From Limnanthes douglasii subsp. nivea (taxonomy: Eukaryota > Streptophyta > Magnoliopsida > Brassicales > Limnanthaceae): DNA of 64,000 nucleotides. Location of the stretch: contig JAUPFV010000003.1 of the NCBI GenBank assembly GCA_036936605.1, positions 101,689,278-101,753,277 of the forward strand. Reading direction: 5' to 3'. Numbering within the stretch: the first letter of the stretch is position 1; every line of letters starts with the position of its first letter. A model generated the notes under the pieces. It had not been told where the DNA came from, made no database searches, and saw only the letters and a program-made list of their open reading frames with translations. This document shows positions 46,851-57,024 of the stretch, piece after piece. The translations under genes and the position numbers were made by a program.

Positions 46851-48197
46851 TGGCCAGTAAGGAGAGAGAAATATTGCTACAAAGGGAATTTAACCCTTGT
46901 CCAGTAGAATTTCTGCAATGCCTGGAGTTCCAGGTTCGCGTGCATTTTGACTTCCAGGACTGCAGGTCTCCAATAGGGTGCAGGGTGAGAAACTATCTGT
47001 TAAGCAGTTGAAACAGCACGTTAACGATATCCGTTGAAGACACATTTTTCAAGGTGTTACCGACGTAAACGGGGGGCGGTTGAGATTCAAAGAAAAACTA
47101 AGAGTCGAACGAACAATTTCTGGTTTCAAAATATTTAGGACCACATATATGGCCTACTTTCAGGCGGAAATGTTAGAAGCAGCCAAGGATGCGATGCATA
47201 AAATAGAGAAAAGACTTATGTTGCACTTTCATGCGAAATATTTTGATTCAAGGCTAGATATTCAATGAAACTATGCTCATAAGAAGGAGAGACTTGAGAT
47301 ATGTGACCATACTAATTCTCACGAGCCTTTGCTAACTTCAAAAAAATGGTAGTTGTATGGTGTATGACTAGATCATGGAGGTGAAGAGGGAAAAGTTGAT
47401 TCAGTTTTCCGAAAAGGATAAAGTCGATAATGTCATTCTTGATCCAATAGTTTTTCCTTATGATCAATTTATATTTCTTCCCTCCCTGGGTGGACATGTA
47501 GATACTGATCTTAGAGATGAAACTTCTGCATGCGCAATCGAAGAAAAAAGTCTGGATGGGTAAGGTAACATGAAAATCCAGTAGCTTGTAGGATCACTTT
47601 GTTGTATATTTGTATTTTAATAGCCAATGATGCAGTGTTGATGACTAAAATTCTTATGTTTTGGGGAATTTTTGTGAACAAAATACTCGTGATTAAGACA
47701 TTGTGCCTATCTCATTTATATAATGATATTTATCACTTCCAATTCTTATTGAATTTGAGCTTGTATATATATTTTATCTATTTTTATGTTGTTAAAAATA
47801 AACATTATGTTGTCCGATTCTCTATTATTTCCAATTGGAATGATCAGTTCCAAAATGCCGATACCTAAGTAAGGACCATGTAATACTTTTGTTTGGATTA
47901 TCTCTAGAAGTAATTAAACTTTTTTTGAAGGGTGCATAAATAAATTGAGGATAATCATCCTATAGTATGTGACTGAGGTAATGGTACGTGGACTCTTTGA
48001 AGTACTTCTCTTGTTTTTCTATTTGTCTATTTGTTTGTTTGTATGAGGGATGAAGCTCTCATTGGGGTAAGAATTAGTCTATGTCTTATCTTTCGAAGGT
48101 TGAGACTCTTCAAGGTGCTGAGTATTATGTTCATTTTAGCCTATTTCTTTAATCTTTTGACATGTGTGAAGGCTGAAACTCTTTGAATTTTTAAGAA
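46851..48197 (+). other. Possible relic of an antisense gene of an older gypsy element
   Basis: From about 46851 to 47080 the sequence is GC-rich and may be LINE-2 leader. From 47080 to 47563 short plus-strand frames occur, such as AYFQAEMLEAAKDAMHKIEK and EVKREKLIQFSEKDKVD, helix-forming and charged. Their position, downstream of an older minus-strand integrase relic (48990-50130), matches that of the antisense coiled-coil gene in the two gypsy copies. The similarity is weak; it could be unrelated. Confidence 0.3.
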
Positions 48198-48630
48198 GGC
48201 ATTGAACAGTAAATCGTCCTTCGACTATCGCATTTGGTGGCAGATAGTCCCTTGACTTTCAATTGTCTGTTGACAGTCCCTGTACTATCGCGTTTGGATA
48301 AAGTTAGTCCACCAGATCCTCTGATCCATGAGAGGCTGCCACCTGTCACCTGTCACCATAGTCCCCAGATTTTTGTATCACCACTAGTCCCTTGAGTTTA
48401 CGTCAAACACAAAATATAGAATATTACGGATAACTAAACTCAAGGGAGTAGTGGTGATACAAAAATATGGGGACTATGGTGACAGGTGGTAGCTTCTTAT
48501 AGACCAGAAGATCAGGTGGACTAACTTTATCCAAACGCGATAGTCCAAGGACTGTCAACGAACATTTGAAAGTCAAGGGACTATCTGCCACCAAACGCGA
48601 TAGTCAAGGGACGATGTATTGTTCAAAGCC
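48198..48630. mobile_element. MULE-type MITE forming a near-perfect hairpin
   Basis: The 433-bp element begins GGCATTGAACAGTAAATCGT and ends with the inverted counterpart (GGCTTTGAACAATACATCGT on the minus strand). Nearly the whole length is inverted repeat; only about 60 bp in the middle are unpaired. A perfect 9-bp direct repeat TTTTAAGAA flanks it (48189-48197 and 48631-48639), pointing to the Mutator superfamily. Its ends differ from those of MULE-1 (GGGCCA), so another transposase mobilised it. It has no coding capacity. Confidence 0.88.
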
Positions 48631-48989
48631 TTTTAAGAATCTATCTATGCATTTTGTAAATATTGACATTATTTGTAATGAAGCCTATACACCTTCAAGA
48701 GGCTAACTGTTATGTTCAAACTTATCCATTTTATACCATTGAAGGTGGACTTAAGCCTCTTTATGTATTGAAAGTAACCTTGGACATCTAAACTTATTCT
48801 ATAATAGTCGATGTGGCTTGTTATCCTGCAAAATATGCAATTATAGTGCAAGAAAATAGAATGAGACACATGTAAAAGCAAGAATAAACATTTATTAAAG
48901 ATAAGTGCCTCTTTAGAACTCCCCAAGCCAACAGGGTAAGAAGAGTACATCCCATATATAATAAATCATTAACTAATATTATAAATAGA

Positions 48990-50130
48990 CAACTAATGAA
49001 GGGTGGTAGAGCTTTGAATGCTTGACATTCCATGGGAACTGAGTCTTTTTACCATCTTCGTCAAACAATATGTACATGCCAGACTTCACTTTATCTTCAA
49101 TTGTGTATGGTCCCACCTATTTTGGGATTGAATTTATGAGTCTTTTTCTTTAATTTACAGAAAGACCATTTTAAGGACATTGATCCCCTCCTCCCTCAAA
49201 GATTCTGAAGAGAACCTTGTAGTTATATATATTTTGCAGCAAAGTCGTGTAATGTTCCCTCTTATTATTCAATTACATCAAGTTCAGCCCTCCTTGCTTT
49301 AGAGTTGTTGCCCTCCTCATATATTGATATTCGATAGGAAAACACTTACTTTTAGTGAGAATTTGTACTTTCATGCCATAAACCAAGATAAATTGTGATT
49401 GTTTTATGGCTAAACATAATATAGTTTTGTACGACAAAAGAACTTCTTAAAAGAATTCTGGCCAATTACATGGGTCACTTTCCAATATTTTTTTTGATGC
49501 CATCAAATATGGTTCTACTGGTCACCTCCACCTGACCATTTGCTTGAGAATGTAAATGAAAGGATAAAAATTGTTCGAATATTATTTGTGTCGTAGAACC
49601 ATGAGAGCTCGATGTTCTAGAACTAACTTCGGTTGTCTGTTGTTATAAAGCATATTATGTCGTATATGTAGCATATTTTGGAACGTTGGAAATTTATAGC
49701 CTTCTTAGCCGTGATGTTGACCAAAGTTGTACCTCCATCATTTGAAAATATAGTCAACTACTACTTGTAAGAATTTTTGTACTCCAAAAGCCTTTACGAA
49801 GGGTCCCACGATGTCTAGGCCCAAACGATAAAAATGAATGGTTTCAAATATTATTTCAATTACTATGAACGATAATTGGATTGAGTTGGAGAAGTGGTGA
49901 CATGTATCACAATGCTTGACTGTGTTCTTGTCGTCCTCCATCATAGTAGGTTACTAGTAACATTGCACAAAGATATTTATGAGAAACACCTTCTACCCAT
50001 AATGGATGCTTTATTATCCATCATGGAGGTATTCAACTATAAATGCTTCCTTATCGAGGCCTATGAGCCGAAGAAAGGGTTTGGTAAGACCTTGCTTGTA
50101 GAGTGTATCTGACTATTCATACAAGTCATG
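48990..50130 (-). pseudogene. Integrase relic of an older gypsy element
   Basis: Minus-strand pieces align in order with the integrases of the two gypsy copies: DTLYKQGLTKPFLRLIGL (about 50050-50110), EYLHDG, PTMMEDDKNTVKHCDTCHHF (about 49890-49950) and RLGLDIVGPF (first catalytic Asp, about 49790). A C-terminal tail ends before a CCAACAGGGTAAGAAGAGTA motif (about 48926-48950), a diverged version of the one after the integrase stop of copy 1. Stops are frequent. Gypsy copy 2 has inserted at its upstream side (50250). Confidence 0.7.
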
Positions 50131-50249
50131 CCAATTTCTACCTAAGCTTGCTAGCTTCAACCCAATTATTTGGGAGCAAACTTTTCTATCGCGCCCTGAC
50201 CATACAATATGCTAATATAACGCTATAAACAAAAGAAACTATTCATATA

Positions 50250-50614
50250 TGATAAGTTTGGATCTTGCAGGCACAACCTACCCACTAATCCGAACAGGGG
50301 TAATTTGGACCATGTCACACCACTATAAATCCGAATATGAAAATGTAAACAACTTTTGACTAAGCTATTTGCTAACAACTTAAAAACTAATGGATCTTTG
50401 AACTCGACCCGGTTTTGCCACTTGACCCGGTAAGCCCATGGGTCATTAATTAAAGTATAAATACTCCAACCACTCTCATTAATGAGGGTGATCAACATTT
50501 AATACAAAAAGGATTCTTAATTATCTCACTATTCCTCACACTAAACATAAAACACCCCAAACTTACTAAAACACTTTGCAAAACTACCCCCGACTCAAAA
50601 TAAATCAAACCAAA
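50250..50614 (+). repeat. 5' LTR of gypsy copy 2
   Basis: Begins TGATAAGTTTGGATCTTGCA. A TATA box TATAAATA lies at 50456-50463. It is aligned end to end with 60208-60571. Confidence 0.9.
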
Positions 50615-50633
50615 TTGGTGACTACAGTGGGAG
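50615..50633 (+). other. Primer-binding site of gypsy copy 2
   Basis: TGGTGACTACAGTGGGAGC follows the 5' LTR directly. It differs from the copy 1 site at three positions. Confidence 0.65.
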
Positions 50634-50683
50634 CACAAGGTGCCTTAATTTTACATTCAAAACCAGTAAGAAAAATAGTTCAG

Positions 50684-52170
50684 ATGGATCCAAACGAGCA
50701 AGGTACTCCACCACCTGTAGTGGAAACAGTCCGAGAGAATAAGGAATACATTGTTGAGGAGTGTCAGCTGAGAGCATAAATAGAGGCACTAAGGGCCATA
50801 AAACAAGAAGAGAAAGGTATATGAGAAAAATCGGGGGCGTCAGATATTCACCATACTGAAAATCCTGGGGAGAATGAGCCATCACTAAAGACTCATCTTA
50901 GTTAAAAAAAGACCCATCTTAGTTCTAAGAAGACACATCGGTCTAAGCCTGTTGAAATTTTAGAGTCTGAGTCCTCCAGTAGCTCTTTGAATGAGGCTGA
51001 GCTTGAGAAATCTTTGTCATCAAGCGGCGATGAGGGGATATCTAGAAAAAAGATGAAGTTAGTCAAAAGGTACTCAAGAAAGAGGGATGGAACGGTAGGC
51101 TTAAAAGGCATCTGAGTAGAGGGTCATCCCACAGGCATGCTGATCAATTGTTGATAGATCCTTTTACTTTTCAGACCGAACCAGGTATTTTTGCAACACC
51201 TAATGAAGATACCGTCTTTAGTCGTAGTAAAAACTGGAGGCAACCACCTGTGTCTTCAAAAATACTGTCCGAAAATCTACCTAAAAGATTCGATAGTTCC
51301 AAAATGGAAAAGTATGATGGAAGTCAAGATCTGGACAACCATCTGGAGCAATTCAAGAAATTCATGATGAATTTTGATGATGATGACAAATTCTTGTGCA
51401 GTGCCTTCTCCCAAACCTTTACAGGGAGTGCTCTTAAATGGTATAATAGCTTACCTCAGGAGTGTATTAGAAACTATGATACATTTTGGGTTGCCTTCTG
51501 AAGACAATTCGTTGGAAGTAAAGAAGTGAAAGGTAATGGGGATACCATTATCCATTATTCCCAAGAGCCGAACGAGTCTTTGAAAGACTACATAAGTCAA
51601 TTTGTGAATACAAAGAACGAATTAGCAGATTACTTTTAGCAGGTGGCAATTGCTTCTCTGAGACAGGGGTTGAATCCTGGGAACCTAGCTGATTCTGTAA
51701 CCAGGAAGAAAGCTATGACCTGGGATGACTTATAGAATCAAGTGGCAAAGCAGATTAATGTGGAGGAAACAAAGAAAACCAGGGTGCACCGTCAAGTGAG
51801 GTCCACCATAACAGCTCCTCCAGCCGCTAACCAGTCCAGTTACAAGGCTAAGGAGACAGAACAAGGGTCCAACCGATCTAAACAAACTCAATCCAACCAG
51901 AATCAGACCCGGAGCCAAGAATCAAAAGGCAAAATGGGTCCTTGGGTTCAGCCTGAGTGGTTTACAGAGTTAAGGGAAAATGTAGCCACAATCTATGACA
52001 AAACTAATGAGGAATTCCTTTTTAGAAACTCTGAGTACCTGAATCCTGATCCAACTCGGAACAAGGTGAGATTAATAACAAAACAAACCAAGACGGTGTC
52101 CAGATTGATCAGCTTCTTTGAGTTATTGACTATCTTTGGAGGAGATACTATGACTGCACCTACCCCTTCC
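50684..52170 (+). pseudogene. gag of gypsy copy 2
   Basis: ATG at 50684 opens MDPNEQGTPPPVVETV, as in copy 1. The gag core is at 51148-51501 (GSALKWYNSLPQECI), ended by TGA at 51499, and resumes as RQFVGSKEVKG. A basic Gln/Ser-rich tail is at 51742-52100. About 265 nt present in copy 1 (its positions about 11150-11420) are missing at about 52025, removing the zinc-knuckle-like stretch. Several in-frame stops also occur (for example after QLRA and near 51638). Confidence 0.8.
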
Positions 52171-53173
52171 TCAAGAAAGAGGCATGTCCACAGTCTGGCC
52201 ACTCAATTAGACGGGGGAATGTTTTCCCATCAGTGCCAGTCCCCGTTCCCGTTTATAGTTTTTGATGAAGATGATTTGAGGAATATTGCTGGGCCTCACG
52301 AAGATGCAGTGGTTATAGGAGCTTCTATAGGGGAAACAATATACGCCGAATTTTGATCGATACGGGAAGTTTGGCAAACATCCTTATCTTAAGCTCCTAC
52401 AAACATATGAGGAATCCAACTATTATTTAACAGAACTATTGTGGGCTTCATAGGGAGCTCTGCGGATGTAATTGGGGAATTTGAAGAAGAAGTGTTATTG
52501 GGCAATGGGCCTTTTAAAAAGATGGTAAGGGTGCTATTTGTTGTGGTAGATTGCCCCACATCATACAATACAATTTTTGGAAGGTCTTGGATTTTATAAT
52601 GCATGTTGTGGCCTCAAAAGTCCATCAGTGTTTAAAGTATGCAGTTAAAGGACAAGTAGGTGTTGGCATTTATCAAGGAAGATGCATATCCATAATTTGA
52701 TTACTCAATTAGAAGGGGGAATGTCTTCCCATCAGTGCCAGTCCCCATTCCCATTCATAGTCTTTGATGAAGATGATTTATGGGATATTGTTGGGCCTCA
52801 CGAGGATGTAGTGGTTATAGGAGCTTCCATATGGGAAATGATATACGCAGAATTCTGATTGATACGGGCAGTTCGGCAAATATCCTATTCGTAAGCTCCT
52901 ATAAATAGATGAGGAATCGGGCTGTTATTCAATGTTCGAACAGAACCATTGTGGGCTTCACAGGGAGTTTTGCAGATGTAATTGGGGAGTTTGAAGAATA
53001 AATGTTTTTGGGCAAGGGGCCTTTGAAAAAGATGATGAGGTAACTATTTATTGTGGTAGACTTCCCCCCATCATACAACACAATTTTTGGGAGGTCCTGG
53101 CTTTCCAGAATGCATGATGTGGCCTCCATAGTCCATCAGTGCTTAAAGTATGCGGTTCAGGGACAAGTAGGCA
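52171..53173 (+). pseudogene. Protease region of gypsy copy 2, tandemly duplicated
   Basis: Two copies of the segment, offset by 502 bp (about 52171-52671 and 52672-53173), each contain the GGGGGAATGT...CATCAGTGCC, GATACGGG (protease DTG) and CCTTT...AAAAGATG landmarks. The two copies differ from each other at many positions, so they are not a simple recent duplication. Both have a stop before the DTG region and cannot give a normal polyprotein. Copy 1 has only one such segment. Confidence 0.78.
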
Positions 53174-53397
53174 TTGTCTGAAGTAGTCAGAAGATAGCCA
53201 GAGAGTGCTATGCAATAACTCTTGCTCCTAAGACTCTGGGGGCAGTTCAGATTAATAAATATTAGCAGTTACTAGAGCCTTCTGCTGGGGAAATTGAAAT
53301 TTATGACCCCAAAGAGGCTCATATTGTTATAATACCCATTGAAGAAATTGAAACTCACTCCCTTGCAGAGGGTAAGAATGTCAAGATTGGTTCCAAG

Positions 53398-54715
53398 GTG
53401 GCACCAGAATTAAAAAAGAAGTTGTTGTCTTTTTTGCTAAACAATCATCATGTGTTTGCTTGGTGCAATAGTGATGTAACCGGAGTACCCACAAGCATTA
53501 TTTCACACAAGTTGTCCATTCAGAGTGATGTTGCACACGTTGTACAGAAAAGAAGACCTTTTTCTAAAGAAAAAGAAGATGTGATAGTTCAAGAGGTTGA
53601 TCGGCTGACCAAGATGGGACACATTAAAGAATCCTAATATCCTTTATGGACTCCCAATCCAGTGTTAGTCAGGAAAAATAACGGGAAATGGCGTATGCGC
53701 ATTGATTTCACTAACCTTAACAGAGCTTACCCTAAGGATCTCTATCCTGTCCCCCGGATAGATCAGTTGGTAGACTCTACGTCTGGAAACAAGTTGTTTT
53801 CCTTCATGGATGCCTTCTCCGGGTATAATCACATATAGGTGAATCCGAAGGATCAAGATCACACTACCTTTATAGCAGACAGAGGTATCCATTGCTACAA
53901 GGTGATTCCCTTTGGGTTAAAGAACGACAGGGCTACTTATCAGAGGTTGGTGAACAAAACGTTTGCTACTCAGTTGGGCAGAAATATGGAAGTGTACATA
54001 GATAACATAATGGTTAAAAGTATGGAAGAAGATTTGCACATAATTGATCTTCAAGAAACGTTTGCTAATTTAGCTGCTATGAATTTAAAATTGAATCTAG
54101 AGAAATGTGTGTTTGGGGTCCGATCTAGAAAGTTTATGGGTTATATAATAAGTGAGAACGGTATCCAGCCTGATCTAGATCAACTCAATGCGCTATTAGA
54201 AATGGATCATCCTTGAAATATTAAAGAAGTTCAAAGACTTACCGGAAGGTTGGCTGCTTTAAACAGATTCGTTTCAAGGTCTTCAGACAAATGTGCTTCG
54301 TTCTTTCAAAATCTTGAAGAATGCTAAAGACTTCAACTAGTCCCTACAGTGCAAATAGGCCATCGTGGAGATAAAGAAACACTTATCCTCACCAACGAAT
54401 CTTTTCAAGCCCATTCAAGGAGAAATTCTCTATGTATACCTAGCTGTATTAGAATGTGCTATAAGTGTTGTCCTGGCAAGAGAAGTGAACAATTATCCTC
54501 GTTTGGTGTACAATATCAGTAAAAGTTTATTAGATGTTGAAAATAGGTATTTAAAGTTGGAAAAGTTGGCACTAGCCTTAGTGATTGCGGCGAGAAAGAT
54601 GAGGCCGTATTTTCAGTCTCATTCTATTGTTGTCCAGACATCTTTCCCGTTAAAAAATATTCTTCAAAAGGAAGATATATCAACCAGGATGACCAAGTGG
54701 TCAATATAATTGGGC
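53398..54715 (+). pseudogene. Reverse transcriptase and RNase H of gypsy copy 2
   Basis: An N-terminal segment HVFAWCNSDVTGVP...KRRPF and EVDRLTKMGHIKES is open at 53398-53637. The RT core follows: RIDFTNLNRA, FMDAFSGY and FGLKNDRATYQRLVN. The catalytic box reads YIDNIMVK, with the second aspartate of YIDD replaced by Asn, so activity is probably lost. The thumb and connection (LTGRLAALNRF) and the RT-linked RNase H (EILYVYLAVLECAISVVLA) continue in other frames to about 54715. Stops lie at about 53634, 53836 and 54214. Confidence 0.83.
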
Positions 54716-54849
54716 GATTACGATATTGATTTTTCCCCCGGATAGCTATTAAAACCCAATTAGTGGTTGTTTTCTTAGTGGAATTCCATGCAGACAGGAA
54801 CTCTAAACAAACTTCAGAAAGTAAAACCAAGAAATAATAGGTGGTTTGA

Positions 54850-55308
54850 ACTGATGGTGGATCAAGCACTATGGGTTGTGGAGCTGGAGTTTTCTTAACT
54901 TCTCCGTATGGTGATAAATTGTATCAAGCTATATGCTTTGGGTTCATGGCTTCTAACAATGAGTCTGATTATGAAGCAGCTATAGCTGGACTTAAATTGG
55001 CTCTCCTGTGTAGGGTTAAAAGAGTTTGTTAAATGAGTGACTCTCAATTGGTCATCCACCACGCTCAAGGACAGTCTGAGGCCAAGAAGGAACAACTGAT
55101 CAAATACTTACTCGTTTTGAAAGGGGTGGCAGCAAACTTCAAAAGTGTTTGTTATGAGCATAGTCCCAGATCGGAGAATACATTGGCAGACTCTCTAGCA
55201 ACTATATCATATTCCGAGTCCTACCCTTGGATTCACATACAAGAATGCCCGTCCATACAGCTAAGTCAAAACAAAGAAGATGGGGAAAATATGAGCATAT
55301 ATATATAA
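54850..55308 (+). pseudogene. Second (archaeal-type) RNase H of gypsy copy 2
   Basis: Readable pieces are DGGSSTMGCGAGVFLTS, FGFMASNNESDYEAAIAGL and MSDSQLVIHHAQGQSEAKKE, then ENTLADSLATISYSES. These carry the acidic positions expected of RNase H (first Asp in DGGSS, Glu in NNESDYEA, Asp in DSQLV). This extra domain is a hallmark of the Tat lineage. A TAA after the LCRVKRVC piece breaks the frame. Confidence 0.75.
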
Positions 55309-55400
55309 TTCAACCTAAAGACTGGAGGTATACCCTCCTTCAATATATTTATGATGGGACTTTTCTTTCAGACAAAGTTGTGGAAAAAAATATTAAATAC

Positions 55401-56556
55401 ATGGCACGTGGTTTTTTTTTATGATAATAGGAATTCTCTATAAGAAATCTTTCAGTAGACCTCTCCTACGTTGTTTGGGGTTTGAAGAATCCCAAGTTGT
55501 TTTATCCGAACTGCATGATGGGGAGGGCTCAACACATTATGGGTACAAGGCACTAACCCGAAAAGTCTTATTAGTTGGATACTGTTGACCATCCATAATG
55601 GCAGATGTTAAAGAAATGGTGAAGAAATGTGATCCATGTCAAAGGTATGGGAATGAAATGTGCCAGCAGTATCTATGGAGTCTATTTTTGAGCCAATACC
55701 TTTTGCCAGATGAATGATGGATTTAGTAGGACCTCTACCTATGGAATCCGGGGGGTGCAGAACTATTATAGTTGCTATTGACTACTTCTCAAAATGGATG
55801 GAGGCAGCTCCCTTGGCAGGGACCACATCGAAGGCTGTCATTAAATTTATCTTATCCAATATATGCTGCACATTTGGAGTCCCCCAAAAGATTACTACAG
55901 ACAATGGGCCACAGTTTGATAACAAAGATATGGAGGATTTTTGTGCCTCCAAAGGTATTCATCATTGTTTTTCTTCTCCTTTTCATCCACAAGCGAACGA
56001 CCAAGTTGAAGTTGCAAACAAGACTATTTTATCCGGATTAAAAAATAATTTAGAAGGTGTTGCGGGGAAGTGGCCAAGCTATTTACAAGAAGTATTGTGG
56101 GCCTACCGAACTACTCCTCGAGCTGCTACACAAGAGTCTCCTTTTGCCTTGGTGTATGGGATGGATGCAATTACCCCCATAGAAGCTACCTTACCATAAT
56201 ATAAAGTCCATAACTATTCTGAACATGCTAATGAGATAGCAATTAGGAATCAGCTGGACGTAGTAGAAGAAAGAAGGGTTAAAGCACACTTAAGAACAAT
56301 GCACTATCAAGGTTTGATGAGGAGTAGGTTTGCCTCCAAGGTCAAAAGAAGAGATTTTCAACCAGGGGATAAGGTATTAAGAAAAGGTTTCTTACATACC
56401 AAAGAGAAGTAGTTTGGTATGTTTGCTCCAAACTGGGAAGGCCACTATAAGGTCTGTGAAAATCTCAAATCTGGGACATATAGGCTTCAAGACAAAGAAG
56501 GGAGAACTTTGAAGCACTCATGGAATGTTGAGCATCTGAGGTTATATTTAGAGTAA
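55401..56556 (+). pseudogene. Integrase of gypsy copy 2
   Basis: The zinc-binding region has GSTHYGYKAL and KCDPCQRYG, so the histidine lost in copy 1 is kept. A frame break lies near 55655-55715. The catalytic core (55714-56199) is open with DLVGPLP, TDNGPQFDN and DQVEVANKT, so all three acidic residues are present. A stop at about 56198 and another near 56410 interrupt the C-terminal part, which ends in EHLRLYLE at 56556. Confidence 0.85.
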
Positions 56557-57024
56557 TTTTTTTATGTAAATATTTACTTGTTAAATATCAATGTAAATAT
56601 TAGAGGGCATACTCTTTCCTACCCTGGTGGCGCGGGGAGGTTTTATTGAGGTGTCCGGTTTCTTCTTCAATAATATATAATTCCTTATTCAAGAAATTCG
56701 AAGTGATTTTACTGTAATTCAATCAAGTATAAATCACTTATTCAATACCCTGGATCTTTAGTAGATCGGATAAACTTGGTGGTTGGCCATGACTATTAAA
56801 TACATGTCATTGGAGATATTAAACACTCTCACTTCAATATTTCTGAAATTCTAGGGGCTACTTAAAAACATTAGCCATGCAAGATTTAAATAAAGTATTA
56901 AACAAAAAGAAAGTTGGATAAATTAAACCTGTTCGGACTTAAACCGAACTGTAGTACAAAACATGCCTTGGCCATCCAAGGACTTTGATTATTCACAAAA
57001 CAAAAAATAATACATGATAAATCC
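56557..57024. other. Spacer between integrase and antisense gene, gypsy copy 2
   Basis: Non-coding; matches 7065-7518 of copy 1, including the CCCTGGTGGCGCGGGGAGGT motif (56622-56641) after the integrase stop. Confidence 0.6.
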
